A DNA stretch of 64,000 bases from an uncultured Candidatus Melainabacteria bacterium (GCA_934667125.1 CAKULF010000002.1:306812-370811), one strand, 5' to 3'; positions 8,115 through 17,880 are shown, numbered from the stretch's first letter. Notes: generated from the letters alone by a model not told the origin. Numbers and translations are program-made.

Positions 8115-8134
8115 AAAATTTAATAGAGGATTTT

Positions 8135-10687
8135 ATGAAAAAGATGATTAAATTCTTAAAAGCTTTTTCGCTTGTCGAATTAATGATTAGCTTAATTGTG
8201 ATATCGTTGATTTCTGCTGCGTTTGCACCTGTCATAACGAAAAAATTATCTAATGGAATTATAACTGTCGGTTCTTTTGGCGGAAATAATAATAGCGGAA
8301 ATTCAAGCGGAGAAGTAAATTGTCCATCTAATATCACTTGCGAAGCGGGCTATTATCTTGACGGAACTTGTAAATGTCAAGCTTGTTCGGATCAAAATTG
8401 CACATATTGTGCACATAATATCTGTTCAATTTGTAATGATGGTTTTACTTTGATAAACGGAAAATGCGAAAATTTGGCATGCCATGATAGCGGCGGTTTG
8501 CCTACAAAAGCTTGTTGTGAGTCAATAGGTGCTATGTTTATAGATAAAAAATACACAGGCACAACTGATTTATGTATGATGAAATATAACGCAGGGGACG
8601 AAGAAAACACCTATAGAGTCGGGATGACCTACAAAGTTTATCATCCAAAATACCCTAAAATCGGGGTGCAAATAAACCAAGCAGGCGTTGCAACTTGCAC
8701 AAGTTCCGGAAATTGCTGTTGGAAAGGTAAAACAAGCGATGGAGTTGATATTTACCCTGGGTATTCTGCAAGTAACAGGACAGTTTGCCAATACGAAGCC
8801 GCAAAGAAAATATGCAACAATTGGGCATTCCCTGGGACAAAGCAGGGCTCTTGGAGGTTGTTAACGACAACAGAAGCACAAAAGTTGGGCACAGCAATAA
8901 CAGCAGAAACAAGTTCAGCACCTGTTTTAAGTAAATATATGGGTTCAGAGGGCTTGCAATTGTGTGATAATGTGGAAAATAATAATTGGTCAAATAATTG
9001 CCCGCATAGTAAATTTTGTCTTGGGTCTATTGATATAGGTTTTGGAGATAATACATGCAGGTCAAATGACCAATGGTTAAATACTGCAGGGAGATATCTT
9101 TATAGTTATGATGGAGAAGCGGGTTTAAGCTCTAATACTATCAGCCTGCAAAGCGCTCTTAGTGTTCGTTGCGTAACCGCAAATGTCAACAAAGTCATCT
9201 CTCCGATTGATGTTGAGCTATCAAACTATAACGATGTTGAACCTAGATATCAACAAGATTGCCCCGAGGGAACGCTTTTTATCAACAAAAAATACACAGG
9301 AACATCTAATCTTTGCATGATGAAGTACAACGCAACAGACGATAGATATGCAACAAATGGAAAGCCGTATCATCCGCCCTATGCAAAATTTGGGGTAAAA
9401 GTTGTAGATACAAATGTAGAATGCTCAACAGGCTCTTGCTGTTGGAGGGGCAAAACAAGCGATGGAACGACAATTTACACGAATTATTCTGCCGATAATC
9501 GTTCGGTTTGCCAATATCCTGCTGCAAAGGAAATTTGCGCCAATTGGGCTTATGCAAATTCTAAAGCCGGTCATTGGAGGCTGATGACAACGGCTGAAGC
9601 CGAAACTTTGAGCAAATATATAAATGTTGATGGCTACTACCCAGGGAGCGAACCTTTTTCGTTTTTGACGAAATATTTAGATGGGGAGGGGTTGCAGTTG
9701 TGTGATACTGTGTATAACAATGGGTCTAATCAATGTCCGCATAATTTTACTTGCAAAGGAGCTGTTTATAGTGATGGTTCTTATGATAATCAATGCAGGT
9801 CAAATGATATTTGGTTAAATACTACAAAAGAGTATTTTACCCTTAATGAAGATACGGCTCATATATCAACAACAAGTGTTAAACCAAACCCACTATCTGC
9901 ATACAGCGTTCGTTGCGTTTCAGACAACATCAGAAAAGAAATAAAAGACAAAGTTGAAACTTATCAGCCGAATGAGCCAAGAAATCAAGCTGATTGCGAT
10001 AAATACAGCGCTTTATTCATAGACAAAAAATTCTTAAACGTCGCAAGCAAAAACATCTGCATGATTAAATATAATTTTGCGGATAAAGACGCACAAGACA
10101 AGGGAAAACCCCACATAGGCAACAACACGGTAGAAGACTATGCAAATATTGGCGTTAATATGGTTGAAGCAGGTCAAAATTGCACTAGCGGAAAATGTTG
10201 CTGGAGGGGCAAAACCTCTAGCGGCAGCGGAACATATAGCTATAACCCAAACAACAGAACAGTTTGCCAATATGAAGCTGCAAAAAAATTGTGCTCCTCT
10301 TGGACGCCCGATAATGCTTCGAGTAAAAAATGGAGATTGTTGACCGTCAATGAAGCAACAGGGATGGCAAAATATATTAATGCAGAAACAAAGTATTCAT
10401 CATTTTTGACAAAATATATGGATGGGGAGGGATTGCAGTTGTGTGACTCTAGTTCTAGCGATTATGGGTCTAACCGTTGTCCGCAAGATAAAGTTTGCGT
10501 AGGAGCTGATACAGAAAGCGGAGGTGCTATAGGCGCATGTAGATTAAATGACCATTGGCTAAATACTACTGAAAAAGGTTTTTATCAGTATAAAGGCAAC
10601 ACAGGAATAACAAGCACCTACACTCCAAATCCACTGTCTGCGTATAGCGTTCGTTGCGTTTCAGACACCGTCGAATGGGCAAAATAA
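8135..10687 (+). CDS. prepilin-like surface protein with three tandem Cys-rich repeats
   Basis: An 850-residue protein with a type IV prepilin N-terminus: a short basic leader, then AFSLVELMISLIVISL with the conserved Glu at +5, processed by prepilin peptidase. A Cys-rich EGF/furin-like stretch follows at about residues 63-112 (ten or more Cys, several CxxC). Three homologous repeats of about 220 residues then fill the protein (roughly 127-347, 376-595 and 621-842). Each repeat has a FIDKKY-type start, LCMMKYN, CCWRGKTS, NRTVCQYEAAK, WRLLT, GEGLQLCD, WLNT and an SVRCV end. The repeat resembles C-type-lectin/FGE-like modules of surface adhesins (WRL...SVRCV), but I cannot name it firmly. It probably sits at the cell surface or on a pilus-like fibre. 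AGAGGA lies before the ATG. The stop is one base from the convergent M16 gene. Confidence 0.88.
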   Translation: MKKMIKFLKAFSLVELMISLIVISLISAAFAPVITKKLSNGIITVGSFGGNNNSGNSSGEVNCPSNITCEAGYYLDGTCKCQACSDQNCTYCAHNICSICNDGFTLINGKCENLACHDSGGLPTKACCESIGAMFIDKKYTGTTDLCMMKYNAGDEENTYRVGMTYKVYHPKYPKIGVQINQAGVATCTSSGNCCWKGKTSDGVDIYPGYSASNRTVCQYEAAKKICNNWAFPGTKQGSWRLLTTTEAQKLGTAITAETSSAPVLSKYMGSEGLQLCDNVENNNWSNNCPHSKFCLGSIDIGFGDNTCRSNDQWLNTAGRYLYSYDGEAGLSSNTISLQSALSVRCVTANVNKVISPIDVELSNYNDVEPRYQQDCPEGTLFINKKYTGTSNLCMMKYNATDDRYATNGKPYHPPYAKFGVKVVDTNVECSTGSCCWRGKTSDGTTIYTNYSADNRSVCQYPAAKEICANWAYANSKAGHWRLMTTAEAETLSKYINVDGYYPGSEPFSFLTKYLDGEGLQLCDTVYNNGSNQCPHNFTCKGAVYSDGSYDNQCRSNDIWLNTTKEYFTLNEDTAHISTTSVKPNPLSAYSVRCVSDNIRKEIKDKVETYQPNEPRNQADCDKYSALFIDKKFLNVASKNICMIKYNFADKDAQDKGKPHIGNNTVEDYANIGVNMVEAGQNCTSGKCCWRGKTSSGSGTYSYNPNNRTVCQYEAAKKLCSSWTPDNASSKKWRLLTVNEATGMAKYINAETKYSSFLTKYMDGEGLQLCDSSSSDYGSNRCPQDKVCVGADTESGGAIGACRLNDHWLNTTEKGFYQYKGNTGITSTYTPNPLSAYSVRCVSDTVEWAK

Positions 10688-10688
10688 C

Positions 10689-13313
10689 CTACTTTCTTGC
10701 CTTTACAACAGTATAAATATACGGTTTTGAAAAATATCGATTTGCAGTTTCTATAATATCATTTTGATTAACGCTCTTGATTAACTTCTTATAATCCTCT
10801 AGCGCATTCAAATCACGATTTAAGACGTCATACCAACCCAACAGGCTAGCTTCTTCCATATTTGTTTCAAGACCCAATAAAAGCTGTCCTAATATCTTAT
10901 TTTTAGCGTCATCCAATTCTTTTGTCGTCACCATTTCGGTTTTTAAAATATTAATCTCGTCCATCAAGCCTTTTTTTGCTTGATTAATGCTAGCGGAATT
11001 TGTTCCGATATATGCTACAAAAGCGCCATCCAAAATATTATTCATAAGGCTTGAACCCACAGTATAAGCAAGGCTTTGCTCTTCTCTTAAATGAACAAAT
11101 AACCTAGATGACATGCCTTGACCCAAAATAGCGTTTATAACGTTCAAGGTTGCTATATCTTTCCTATTTTTATCCCCCAAAAGTCCGCAAGTCTTATACC
11201 CTAAAGCCATCCAATTTGCTTGGACTTCGTCTTTATACAAAGTTGTTTCAACGTTTTTTGTCGGACGATAAGGAATTAATTTAGCATTTTCAAAAGAAAA
11301 TTTCGTATCATTTTTGTTTGGTTTAATTATATTATTAAATTTTTCAATCATTTCTTGTTCATCAATATCCCCAACAACAGTAATAGTGATGTTTTTCGGG
11401 TTTAGGATTGTTGAATAATATTGAACAATATCTTCTCTTTTTAAATTATTCAAAGCATTAATCATAAAGCTTGAATTTTGCCCGTAGATTGTGTTTAAAA
11501 AGGCCAATTTCTTAAATTCATCAAAAACAAAGCGAGATGGGCTATCGGAAATGCCTTTAAGTTCTTGAATTTTTCTTTTTCTAATTTTTTCTATTTCATT
11601 ATCGTTAAAAGTTGGATGATTAATAACCTCATCAAGCGCTATAAGAGCTTTTTGAAGATTTTCTTTTGTTGTTTGAAGTGAGATAGAAAAAATATCATTA
11701 GTCGCGCTTGCCCCTAATTTTATTCCGTTTTCATCTAGGAATTGATGAAGTTCAGAATTTGTATAGTTTTCTGTTCCTGTGGTTAGGGTGGAAGCTGTCA
11801 TAGAAGCACTTGCAGGTTTTTTTTCTAAAAATTTTGAACCCTTGATATTAATATCAAAAGCGATTATTGAATTTGTTTTTTTGTTTTTCAAAATCAAATT
11901 AGCGCCGCTTGGAAGTGTATATTTTTTAATATTATCCTTTGTTTCAACAAGGTCTGCTTGTGTATTTTTTTCAACAACGGTTGAAATTTCTTTAAAATTG
12001 CCATCAAAAGTTTTTGGGCGAACAGATGAAACAATATATTTATTTGTATCTAAATATTTTTTAGCAGCATTTATGACATCTTGTTTTGTGACTTTTTCAA
12101 TGTTTTTAATATAGTCATCATAGTAGTTTTCGTTTGTTGAAAATGTGAAATTATAGCCAAGTTCTTCTGTTGTATTTGAAATTGATTCACGAGAATAGTA
12201 TATATCCGTTTTAATCAGGTTTTTTGCCCTTTTTAGAGCATTTTCATCCAAATTTCCTTGTTGAATTTTATTTAATTCTTTAACAATTTCATTTATAACT
12301 TGTTTTTCATATTGAGGTTCTAAAGTTGAATAAATATAGAATAATCCGCTGTCTTTTTGAGAATAATTAGCAGCAGAAACGCTCAAAACTAAGTTTTTTT
12401 CTTCCTTTAATTTTTGATTTAAAATTGAACTTTTGCCGTTGGTTAAAATTGTTGCTAAAACATCGAGCGGATATGTATTTTTTTCATCAGAAAATTTAGG
12501 GGCTAAAAAGCCCATCATCATGTGGGTTTTATTAATATCCATAGTATCAGACACCGCTTCAATCTTGTTTATAGGTTTAATTTGAGGATATTTAATATGT
12601 TCTTGTCTAGATTTTTTTTGATTAAAAGCGTTAGCGACTTTTTTTAATGTTTCATTTTTATCAACATCCCCCACAATAACAGTTGTGAAAGCGTCAGGAG
12701 TATAGAAACGATTATAATAAGCCAAAATTTCTTCTCTTGTTACGTTTTGGATATTTTCTTTTGTTCCGATAACCGTTCTTTTGTATGGATGATTAGATTT
12801 TGTATAGATTGTTTTATATAAATTATCATACATTCGATTAATCGGAGAATCTTTTGTTTTAGAAATTTCTTCTATAACAACGGGGCGTTCTCTTTCAAGC
12901 TCTTTTCTTGGTATCATTGGGTTTAAGAGCATATCGGAATGAAGTTCAAGAGCTGTGTCGAAATAGACTGACGGGATTTGAATATAATAATGGGTATAGT
13001 CTTTGCTTGTTGCAGCGTTAACTTCCGCCCCTTTTGAATCTAATATTTTATCAAAAGTTCCTGTTGGATTATTTTGTGTTCCTTTGAAGAATAAATGTTC
13101 CAAAAAGTGGCTAATTCCGTTGGTTTTGTCGTCTTCGTTGATTGAACCTGTATTTATCCAAGTATCAATTTTAACTATTTCATTATCGTGATTTTCTTTA
13201 ATTACAACCTTTTGACCTGATGGCAGAGTTGTAAATAATGTATCAGAACTTAAACCAAACGAAATATTAACGTTTAAGAACACTAAAACTAAAAAAAGAA
13301 ACAATTTCTTCAT
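10689..13313 (-). CDS. M16-family zinc metallopeptidase (two-domain, secreted)
   Basis: An 874-residue insulinase-like peptidase. The N-terminus is a signal peptide (MKKLFLFLVLVFLNVNISFG). The inverted zinc motif HFLEH is at residues 69-73, with the third ligand in the VIEEI block near 148. The C-terminal half repeats the fold without a zinc motif, as in other M16B/C proteins, and carries the usual closing Arg/Tyr region (SSRLFVHLREEQSLAYTVGS). It probably acts in the periplasm or outside the cell on peptides. AAAAGGG precedes the ATG. The gene starts its own unit; tsaC lies 80 bases upstream on the same strand. Confidence 0.95.
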   Translation of the reverse strand: MKKLFLFLVLVFLNVNISFGLSSDTLFTTLPSGQKVVIKENHDNEIVKIDTWINTGSINEDDKTNGISHFLEHLFFKGTQNNPTGTFDKILDSKGAEVNAATSKDYTHYYIQIPSVYFDTALELHSDMLLNPMIPRKELERERPVVIEEISKTKDSPINRMYDNLYKTIYTKSNHPYKRTVIGTKENIQNVTREEILAYYNRFYTPDAFTTVIVGDVDKNETLKKVANAFNQKKSRQEHIKYPQIKPINKIEAVSDTMDINKTHMMMGFLAPKFSDEKNTYPLDVLATILTNGKSSILNQKLKEEKNLVLSVSAANYSQKDSGLFYIYSTLEPQYEKQVINEIVKELNKIQQGNLDENALKRAKNLIKTDIYYSRESISNTTEELGYNFTFSTNENYYDDYIKNIEKVTKQDVINAAKKYLDTNKYIVSSVRPKTFDGNFKEISTVVEKNTQADLVETKDNIKKYTLPSGANLILKNKKTNSIIAFDINIKGSKFLEKKPASASMTASTLTTGTENYTNSELHQFLDENGIKLGASATNDIFSISLQTTKENLQKALIALDEVINHPTFNDNEIEKIRKRKIQELKGISDSPSRFVFDEFKKLAFLNTIYGQNSSFMINALNNLKREDIVQYYSTILNPKNITITVVGDIDEQEMIEKFNNIIKPNKNDTKFSFENAKLIPYRPTKNVETTLYKDEVQANWMALGYKTCGLLGDKNRKDIATLNVINAILGQGMSSRLFVHLREEQSLAYTVGSSLMNNILDGAFVAYIGTNSASINQAKKGLMDEINILKTEMVTTKELDDAKNKILGQLLLGLETNMEEASLLGWYDVLNRDLNALEDYKKLIKSVNQNDIIETANRYFSKPYIYTVVKARK

Positions 13314-13393
13314 TCGATTAACCCTTTTATGCTACTTATTTTAAGTATAAGTAAAAATCAAATTTTTGCTATAGTATAGGTTATCTATTCTTT

Positions 13394-13936
13394 TTATAAA
13401 ACAATTGCTCCTTGGCGAAGAATTTTATAGCCGTCTTTATTGCATAAAATAACCGTAGAGGGAAGATTTTCGCTTGTTGTATCAACAATAGGTTTAATTA
13501 TTTTTGCAACATTTTCAAATTTTTCTTTAGCTTCAAGATAATTTTTTACCGCAGGCTCGTTTGATAAATTGCAAGATGTTGTTGCTAAAACTTTTTCTTC
13601 TAGGTTGTTAATTAAATTTCTAAAATCTTCGCTGTTTGGAATTCTAACTCCTACTGTGTTTTGATTAGACGTTACAAAATCAGGACAAAGAGAAGATTTT
13701 TCAAAAATCAAAGTCAAAGCCCCTGGGAGATATTTTTCAATTAAAGAATAAGCATAATCAGGAATATATTTAATATATTTTTCAAGATGTTTAAAATCGC
13801 TGCTCATAAGGATTAGAGGCTTTTTTAAATCTCTTTTTTTAATTTCATATATTTTTTCAACCGCTTCTTTAGAGTTTGGATTAGCTCCAAAGCCCCAGAC
13901 TGTGTCGGTTTTAAATGCGTAAACGTTGTTGTCCAT
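13394..13936 (-). CDS. tsaC: L-threonylcarbamoyladenylate synthase (Sua5/YciO/YrdC)
   Basis: TsaC makes threonylcarbamoyl-AMP from threonine, bicarbonate and ATP for the t6A37 modification of ANN-decoding tRNAs. The 180-residue protein is the short YrdC type without a Sua5 C-terminal domain. The basic substrate site shows as KTDTVWGFGANP, EIKKRDLKKPLILMSS and TVGVRIPNS. The gene overlaps the end of the MATE gene by 26 bases, in a FAD oxidase-MATE-tsaC run, so it is probably co-translated. Confidence 0.92.
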   Translation of the reverse strand: MDNNVYAFKTDTVWGFGANPNSKEAVEKIYEIKKRDLKKPLILMSSDFKHLEKYIKYIPDYAYSLIEKYLPGALTLIFEKSSLCPDFVTSNQNTVGVRIPNSEDFRNLINNLEEKVLATTSCNLSNEPAVKNYLEAKEKFENVAKIIKPIVDTTSENLPSTVILCNKDGYKILRQGAIVL

Positions 13937-15275
13937 TTTTTCTTTCCAATTTTTTAATATCTAAAATTACTCTTGTTGATGTGATGATTGAAATTATAAA
14001 TAATCCAAGCGCTAAAGCAGACCAAAAGCCCTCTAGCACATATTTAGAATGGTATGCTATGTAGCTTCCCAATGGAATAACTATTCCTAAATATCCGATT
14101 AACATAGTTATCATAATGATTTTTGTATCTTTTAAACCTTTCAAAATGCCCACACATGCGCCTTGAATGCCATCGAAAAATAAGAAACACATTGCAATTT
14201 TTAAGATTTTTTCGCACCACATCATAACTTCAGCGTCAGTTGAAAACATTGATATTATTGGGTTGTGATAGAAGAATAATAATGTAAAAGTCATTAAACA
14301 AGCAACAATCACAAGCAAAATATTAGTTATTGAATATCTTTTGATGTATAAAACATCGTTTTTGCCGTTGAAATAGCCAATTTTAATACTTGCAGCGTTT
14401 GAAACCGATAAAACTATCATAAAAGTAAAATTAGCTAAACAAAGAATGATATTATGAACAGCAGCATATAATGCTGAAAATTTCCCGATTAAAACAGCGG
14501 TTAAATTAAAACCTAAAAATTCAAAAAAGATTGAACAAGAAATCGGAGTACCGACTTTTAAAAGGTCTTTAATATATTCTTTTGAATATTGGAAACTTGT
14601 TTTGAACAAAGGAATGCAATAAAGCAAAATCAAAATAGCGGAGATTATTCTTGAAACAAGCGTCGCTATTGAAATTCCGACAACGCCCATAGCAGGAACG
14701 TTGAATATTCCAAAATCAAAGCCGAATGTGAAAACATAGTTTAAAATAACGTTCAAAACAACCATCACAAGCATTACAAAATTAGCATAAACAACTTTTT
14801 CCCAAGCTTGTAAAAATTCTTTAATCGCAACAAAAATAACAGCCGGAAAAACCGTCCAAGCGCAAATTTGAATATATTGGCTAACAGGTTCAACAAGTTC
14901 AGGGCTTAAGCCGATTAGGTTGATATTTTTTAATAAAAGTTCCAAAATCAAAAAGAACGGAATTGAAACGATTATTGAAAAAAGAATGGTTAATTTGAAA
15001 TATTTTTTTGTTTGGATTTTTTGTCCTCTAAAGTTTGCTATAACGGGGCTAACGCTTAAAATCAGCCCGATTGCGCCAATTGTAACCGTCATAACGATAG
15101 CACTAGCTACACTAATTGCGCCGAGTGCTAAAGTTGAATAGCGCCCTGCGATTATATTATCAGCAAAACTGATTAAAATTTGAGATACATTTCCGCCTAA
15201 AATCGGCAAGGAAAGCTTAATCAAATTAAGGGTTATTTCTTTATATTCTTTTAGTTTTTTAATTATATTATTCAT
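13911..15275 (-). CDS. MATE-family efflux transporter
   Basis: A 454-residue inner-membrane transporter with about twelve hydrophobic segments, matching the MATE (NorM/DinF) length. The first helix region LSLPILGGNVSQILISFADN, the following ALGAISVASA, and the repeat-like second half are characteristic. MATE proteins export cationic drugs or metabolites using sodium or proton gradients; the substrate here is unknown. It starts one base after the stop of the FAD oxidase and overlaps tsaC at its 3' end. Confidence 0.93.
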   Translation of the reverse strand: MNNIIKKLKEYKEITLNLIKLSLPILGGNVSQILISFADNIIAGRYSTLALGAISVASAIVMTVTIGAIGLILSVSPVIANFRGQKIQTKKYFKLTILFSIIVSIPFFLILELLLKNINLIGLSPELVEPVSQYIQICAWTVFPAVIFVAIKEFLQAWEKVVYANFVMLVMVVLNVILNYVFTFGFDFGIFNVPAMGVVGISIATLVSRIISAILILLYCIPLFKTSFQYSKEYIKDLLKVGTPISCSIFFEFLGFNLTAVLIGKFSALYAAVHNIILCLANFTFMIVLSVSNAASIKIGYFNGKNDVLYIKRYSITNILLVIVACLMTFTLLFFYHNPIISMFSTDAEVMMWCEKILKIAMCFLFFDGIQGACVGILKGLKDTKIIMITMLIGYLGIVIPLGSYIAYHSKYVLEGFWSALALGLFIISIITSTRVILDIKKLERKNGQQRLRI

Positions 15276-15276
15276 T

Positions 15277-16647
15277 TTATATGCTCTTATTTGGGTTGAG
15301 TATGTTTTTTTTGTCTAATAAATTTTTTATTTCTTTCATTAAATTGTGCGCATTTTTATCCAGCGCTTTATCTAAATATTTTCTTTTATGAGTTCCTATT
15401 CCATGTTCTCCAGAGAGCGTTCCATTGTTTTTAATTGCAAAATCAAAAAGCTCATCCTTTAATTTTTCAAAATTTTCTTTTTCTTTTTTGTTTTCTAAAT
15501 CTAGGGCAAAATTAGGATGAATGTTGCCATCTCCGGCATGACCCATAATAGCGGTTATGATTGAATATTTTTTTGCTAAACTTTGGCAAAATTTAACAAA
15601 ATCAACAATTTTATCTCTTGGAACAACGATATCTTCCGTTACAACGTTTGGTTTCAATTGTGTTAGGGCAGAATAAGCGCTTCTTCTTGTTTTCCAAATT
15701 TCTTCGTTTTCTTTTTCATTTTTTGCTTGAACAATGTTTTTAGCGTTGGATTTAGTTAATATCTCTTTTAAAATCGTCAATTCATAATCGACATTATGGC
15801 TAAAACCATCTAATTCAATCAACAGCATAGCTTCTTTATCGGTCAATAAGCCCACGGGGTTAAAGTTTTCAATAGTTTTAATTGTTGTTTTATCCAATAA
15901 ATCAAGCGTTGAGGGGATAAAACCCTTATTTATAATATTATTCACGCATTTTGTCGCTTCAATTATAGTATCAAAATATGCCATTGTTAAAAGTCTTTTT
16001 TCGGGTTTTGGAATTAATTTTAATGTAGCTTTTGTGATTATTCCAAGAGTGCCCTCGCTTCCGATAAACAAGGAATTAAGGTTATAGCCAGTAACATTTT
16101 TTATAACATTTTTTGATGTTTCAACTATTGTTCCATCCGCCAAAACGACTTCAAGATTTAAGATATAGTCTTTTGTGTTGCCATATTTAAAGGTTCTTGG
16201 ACCTCCTGCGCAAAGTGCAATAGCGCCACCTATCGTTGAAACAGCAAGATTAGACGGGTCTGGAGGGAAAAAGAGATTAAGTTCATCTAATTTTTTGTTT
16301 AAATTTCCGATAACGCAATTGGGTTCGACTATTGCGGTTAGATTTTCGGGGTTGATTTCAATAATTTTATCCATCAAGGAAAAATGAATAATTATAGAAT
16401 TTTCGACAGGTCTTGTTCCGCCGCAATGGTTTGTGCCTTGGGCTCTTGGGATAATTTTTATATTATTTTCATAACAAAATCGACAAACATTGGCAACTTC
16501 TTTTGTATTCCTTGGAAAAACAACACACAAAGGCAAAATCACCTCATTTGGGTTTTGCGAAGTGTCGTGAGCATAGACGTATAAGTCTTTTTTCTCACTA
16601 ATAAAATTGGTTGGACAAATTTTTCTTAATTGGTTTACAAAAGTCAT
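15277..16647 (-). CDS. FAD-binding oxidoreductase, GlcD/D-lactate dehydrogenase type
   Basis: A 456-residue flavoprotein of the glycolate oxidase GlcD family, which oxidises 2-hydroxy acids such as D-lactate or glycolate. The PCMH-type FAD domain shows PRAQGTNHCGG, STIGGAIALCAGGP and FIGSEGTLGIITKATLKL. The C-terminal cap has GHAGDGNIHPNF and SGEHGIGTHKR. The substrate cannot be fixed from sequence. No Shine-Dalgarno is visible; TAAGAT ends six bases before the ATG (with TATAAT just upstream), suggesting a leaderless message that heads the operon with MATE and tsaC. Confidence 0.92.
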   Translation of the reverse strand: MTFVNQLRKICPTNFISEKKDLYVYAHDTSQNPNEVILPLCVVFPRNTKEVANVCRFCYENNIKIIPRAQGTNHCGGTRPVENSIIIHFSLMDKIIEINPENLTAIVEPNCVIGNLNKKLDELNLFFPPDPSNLAVSTIGGAIALCAGGPRTFKYGNTKDYILNLEVVLADGTIVETSKNVIKNVTGYNLNSLFIGSEGTLGIITKATLKLIPKPEKRLLTMAYFDTIIEATKCVNNIINKGFIPSTLDLLDKTTIKTIENFNPVGLLTDKEAMLLIELDGFSHNVDYELTILKEILTKSNAKNIVQAKNEKENEEIWKTRRSAYSALTQLKPNVVTEDIVVPRDKIVDFVKFCQSLAKKYSIITAIMGHAGDGNIHPNFALDLENKKEKENFEKLKDELFDFAIKNNGTLSGEHGIGTHKRKYLDKALDKNAHNLMKEIKNLLDKKNILNPNKSI

Positions 16648-16700
16648 AAAAATATCTTATTATAAAAATATAAATATATCGTAAATCTTTGGAGAAAATT

Positions 16701-16985
16701 ATGAAAAAATTGTGTTTTATTTTGTTTTTATCACTAATGTTTTTCATTAAAGCAACAGCGCAAGAGGCTTTTGTTGTGCCGCCTGACGCTCAAATTGAAG
16801 CTATAATTAATCAATATAATTTTGAAAAATTGCAAAAAGAATATCTTTTAAAAGATACAAAAAGAAAATTGCAACAGATGTATGACGAAAAAGAAAAAAC
16901 AGACGAATTAATTAAAAATTCTAAAACAAAGAAAAATCAAACAAATTTACAAGAAATTGAGCTTGAAAAAAAAGATGGAATTTAA
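16701..16985 (+). CDS. small secreted protein, unknown function
   Basis: Ninety-four residues with a clear signal peptide (MKKLCFILFLSLMFFIKATA, cut before QEAF) and a mature part that is charged and helical, rich in Lys and Glu, probably a coiled coil. The ATG at 16701 is preferred: TTTGGAGA ends four to five bases before it, while the longer ORF begins with a TTG at 16689. The stop codon lies in the loop of a bidirectional terminator at 16968-16997. I do not recognise the family. Divergent from the FAD oxidase. Confidence 0.75.
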   Translation: MKKLCFILFLSLMFFIKATAQEAFVVPPDAQIEAIINQYNFEKLQKEYLLKDTKRKLQQMYDEKEKTDELIKNSKTKKNQTNLQEIELEKKDGI

Positions 16986-16997
16986 TCCATCTTTTTT
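16968..16997. terminator. bidirectional intrinsic terminator
   Basis: A perfect 12-bp stem (AAAAAAGATGGA and complement) with a six-base loop, flanked by A and T runs on either side. It serves the plus gene ending at 16985 and the minus gene ending at 17011. Confidence 0.85.
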
Positions 16998-17010
16998 AGT
17001 TTATAAATTT

Positions 17011-17328
17011 TTATAGTTCAATTTCTTCATAATCGCCCATAGCTTCAAGCTGTTTTTGCTTAATTCGATGAACAGTAGCATCTACAAGCGTGTTAAAAAC
17101 TTTCATATCCTTGATTTTTGGTGAAAATTCTTTAATTAAAGTATCTCGAACCATTTTTTCAATTTTTTCATTATCTTTGTTAATATCCTTGCTTTCGTCA
17201 GGAATTAAATAATCAATATAACGAGAAGCAATTTTCAAGTCCTGAAGTTTAGATAACATAGCCCATTTAAGCTTTTTAGGGCTGAAATCTTTTAGTTTTT
17301 GTACGAGTTTAAAGTTTTTTAAGTTCAT
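17011..17328 (-). CDS. conserved-looking hypothetical protein (105 aa)
   Basis: A soluble, strongly charged, mostly helical protein of 105 residues beginning MNLKNFKLVQKLKDFSPKKL. It has no signal peptide, membrane segment or metal motif. It lies alone between two terminator or AT-rich gaps: the bidirectional terminator at 16968-16997 closes it, and about 140 bases of AT-rich DNA precede it. I do not recognise the family and assign no function. Confidence 0.65.
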   Translation of the reverse strand: MNLKNFKLVQKLKDFSPKKLKWAMLSKLQDLKIASRYIDYLIPDESKDINKDNEKIEKMVRDTLIKEFSPKIKDMKVFNTLVDATVHRIKQKQLEAMGDYEEIEL

Positions 17329-17466
17329 TTTTGCCTCAAAAGGTGTGTTTTCTTGTTTTACAAGGTATTAAAGTTTCGTAAAAAAATAAAGTGATAATTT
17401 TTTAAATTTTGTTTACAAAAGTTTACCTTAAAATAATTATATCTTATTTTTGACTTTTTGAAAAGT

Positions 17467-17865
17467 TTAAATAGTGCAAGATTTTAAGCTTAGAATAATT
17501 TTATCTAAAATAGTCTTAAAAGCTTGAGAAAACAAGAGTTTTTTAAGGTTTTCAAAGTTGAATTTTAATCCTTTTTTATATTTAAAAGAGCGAATTAAAA
17601 TAATTATTTGAATAGCCTCAAAAACAAGAGAAACTATCTTTTTAATCCTTAAAAACTTTTCGTTTGTAATGAAAAAAACTACTTTATTGATTTTTTTAAT
17701 CGATTTTCTAAATTGAATTAATTGCCTTAAAAATAAGTCGCCATAAAGCTTTAGCTCATTATTCAATACGACGATTTTTTTGTTATATTCCAAAAGTTTT
17801 CTAACGCAATATATTGTTAGAAAAATTTCCAAAATTATTAATAATATCAATACAAAATTTAACAT
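17467..17865 (-). CDS. hypothetical membrane protein (132 aa)
   Basis: One strong N-terminal membrane helix (MLNFVLILLIILEIFLTIYC), a basic coiled stretch, and a second hydrophobic segment near VSLVFEAIQIIILI. No family recognised. TATAAT on the minus strand (17873-17878) ends seven bases before the ATG and no Shine-Dalgarno is present, so the message may be leaderless. It is divergent from the MurT-like gene and shares the palindromic ATTATAAT box with it. Its position next to a MurT-like gene may hint at an envelope role, but this is only context. Confidence 0.6.
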   Translation of the reverse strand: MLNFVLILLIILEIFLTIYCVRKLLEYNKKIVVLNNELKLYGDLFLRQLIQFRKSIKKINKVVFFITNEKFLRIKKIVSLVFEAIQIIILIRSFKYKKGLKFNFENLKKLLFSQAFKTILDKIILSLKSCTI

Positions 17866-17872
17866 TAATGTT

Positions 17873-17880
17873 ATTATAAT
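17873..17880. promoter_or_regulatory. palindromic divergent -10 element
   Basis: ATTATAAT reads the same on both strands, so it offers TATAAT to both divergent genes. Transcription to the right would start near 17887, which is downstream of the ATG at 17881 and is one reason to prefer the later start of the MurT-like gene. Confidence 0.5.

Larger units (their letters stand above)
7613..8134. other. intergenic region, repeat-rich, no gene seen
   Basis: About 520 bases between divergent genes. It holds a palindrome (7681-7694), two AAATCAAAGATTT palindromes (7814-7826 and 7873-7885), a copy of dispersed repeat A (7864-7940), a 14-bp stem hairpin (8028-8060) and a terminator-like hairpin (8091-8114). 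Bases 7920-8030 are clearly more GC-rich than the flanks. I see no credible coding sequence. A small RNA ending at the 8091 hairpin is possible but has no clear promoter. Confidence 0.6.
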
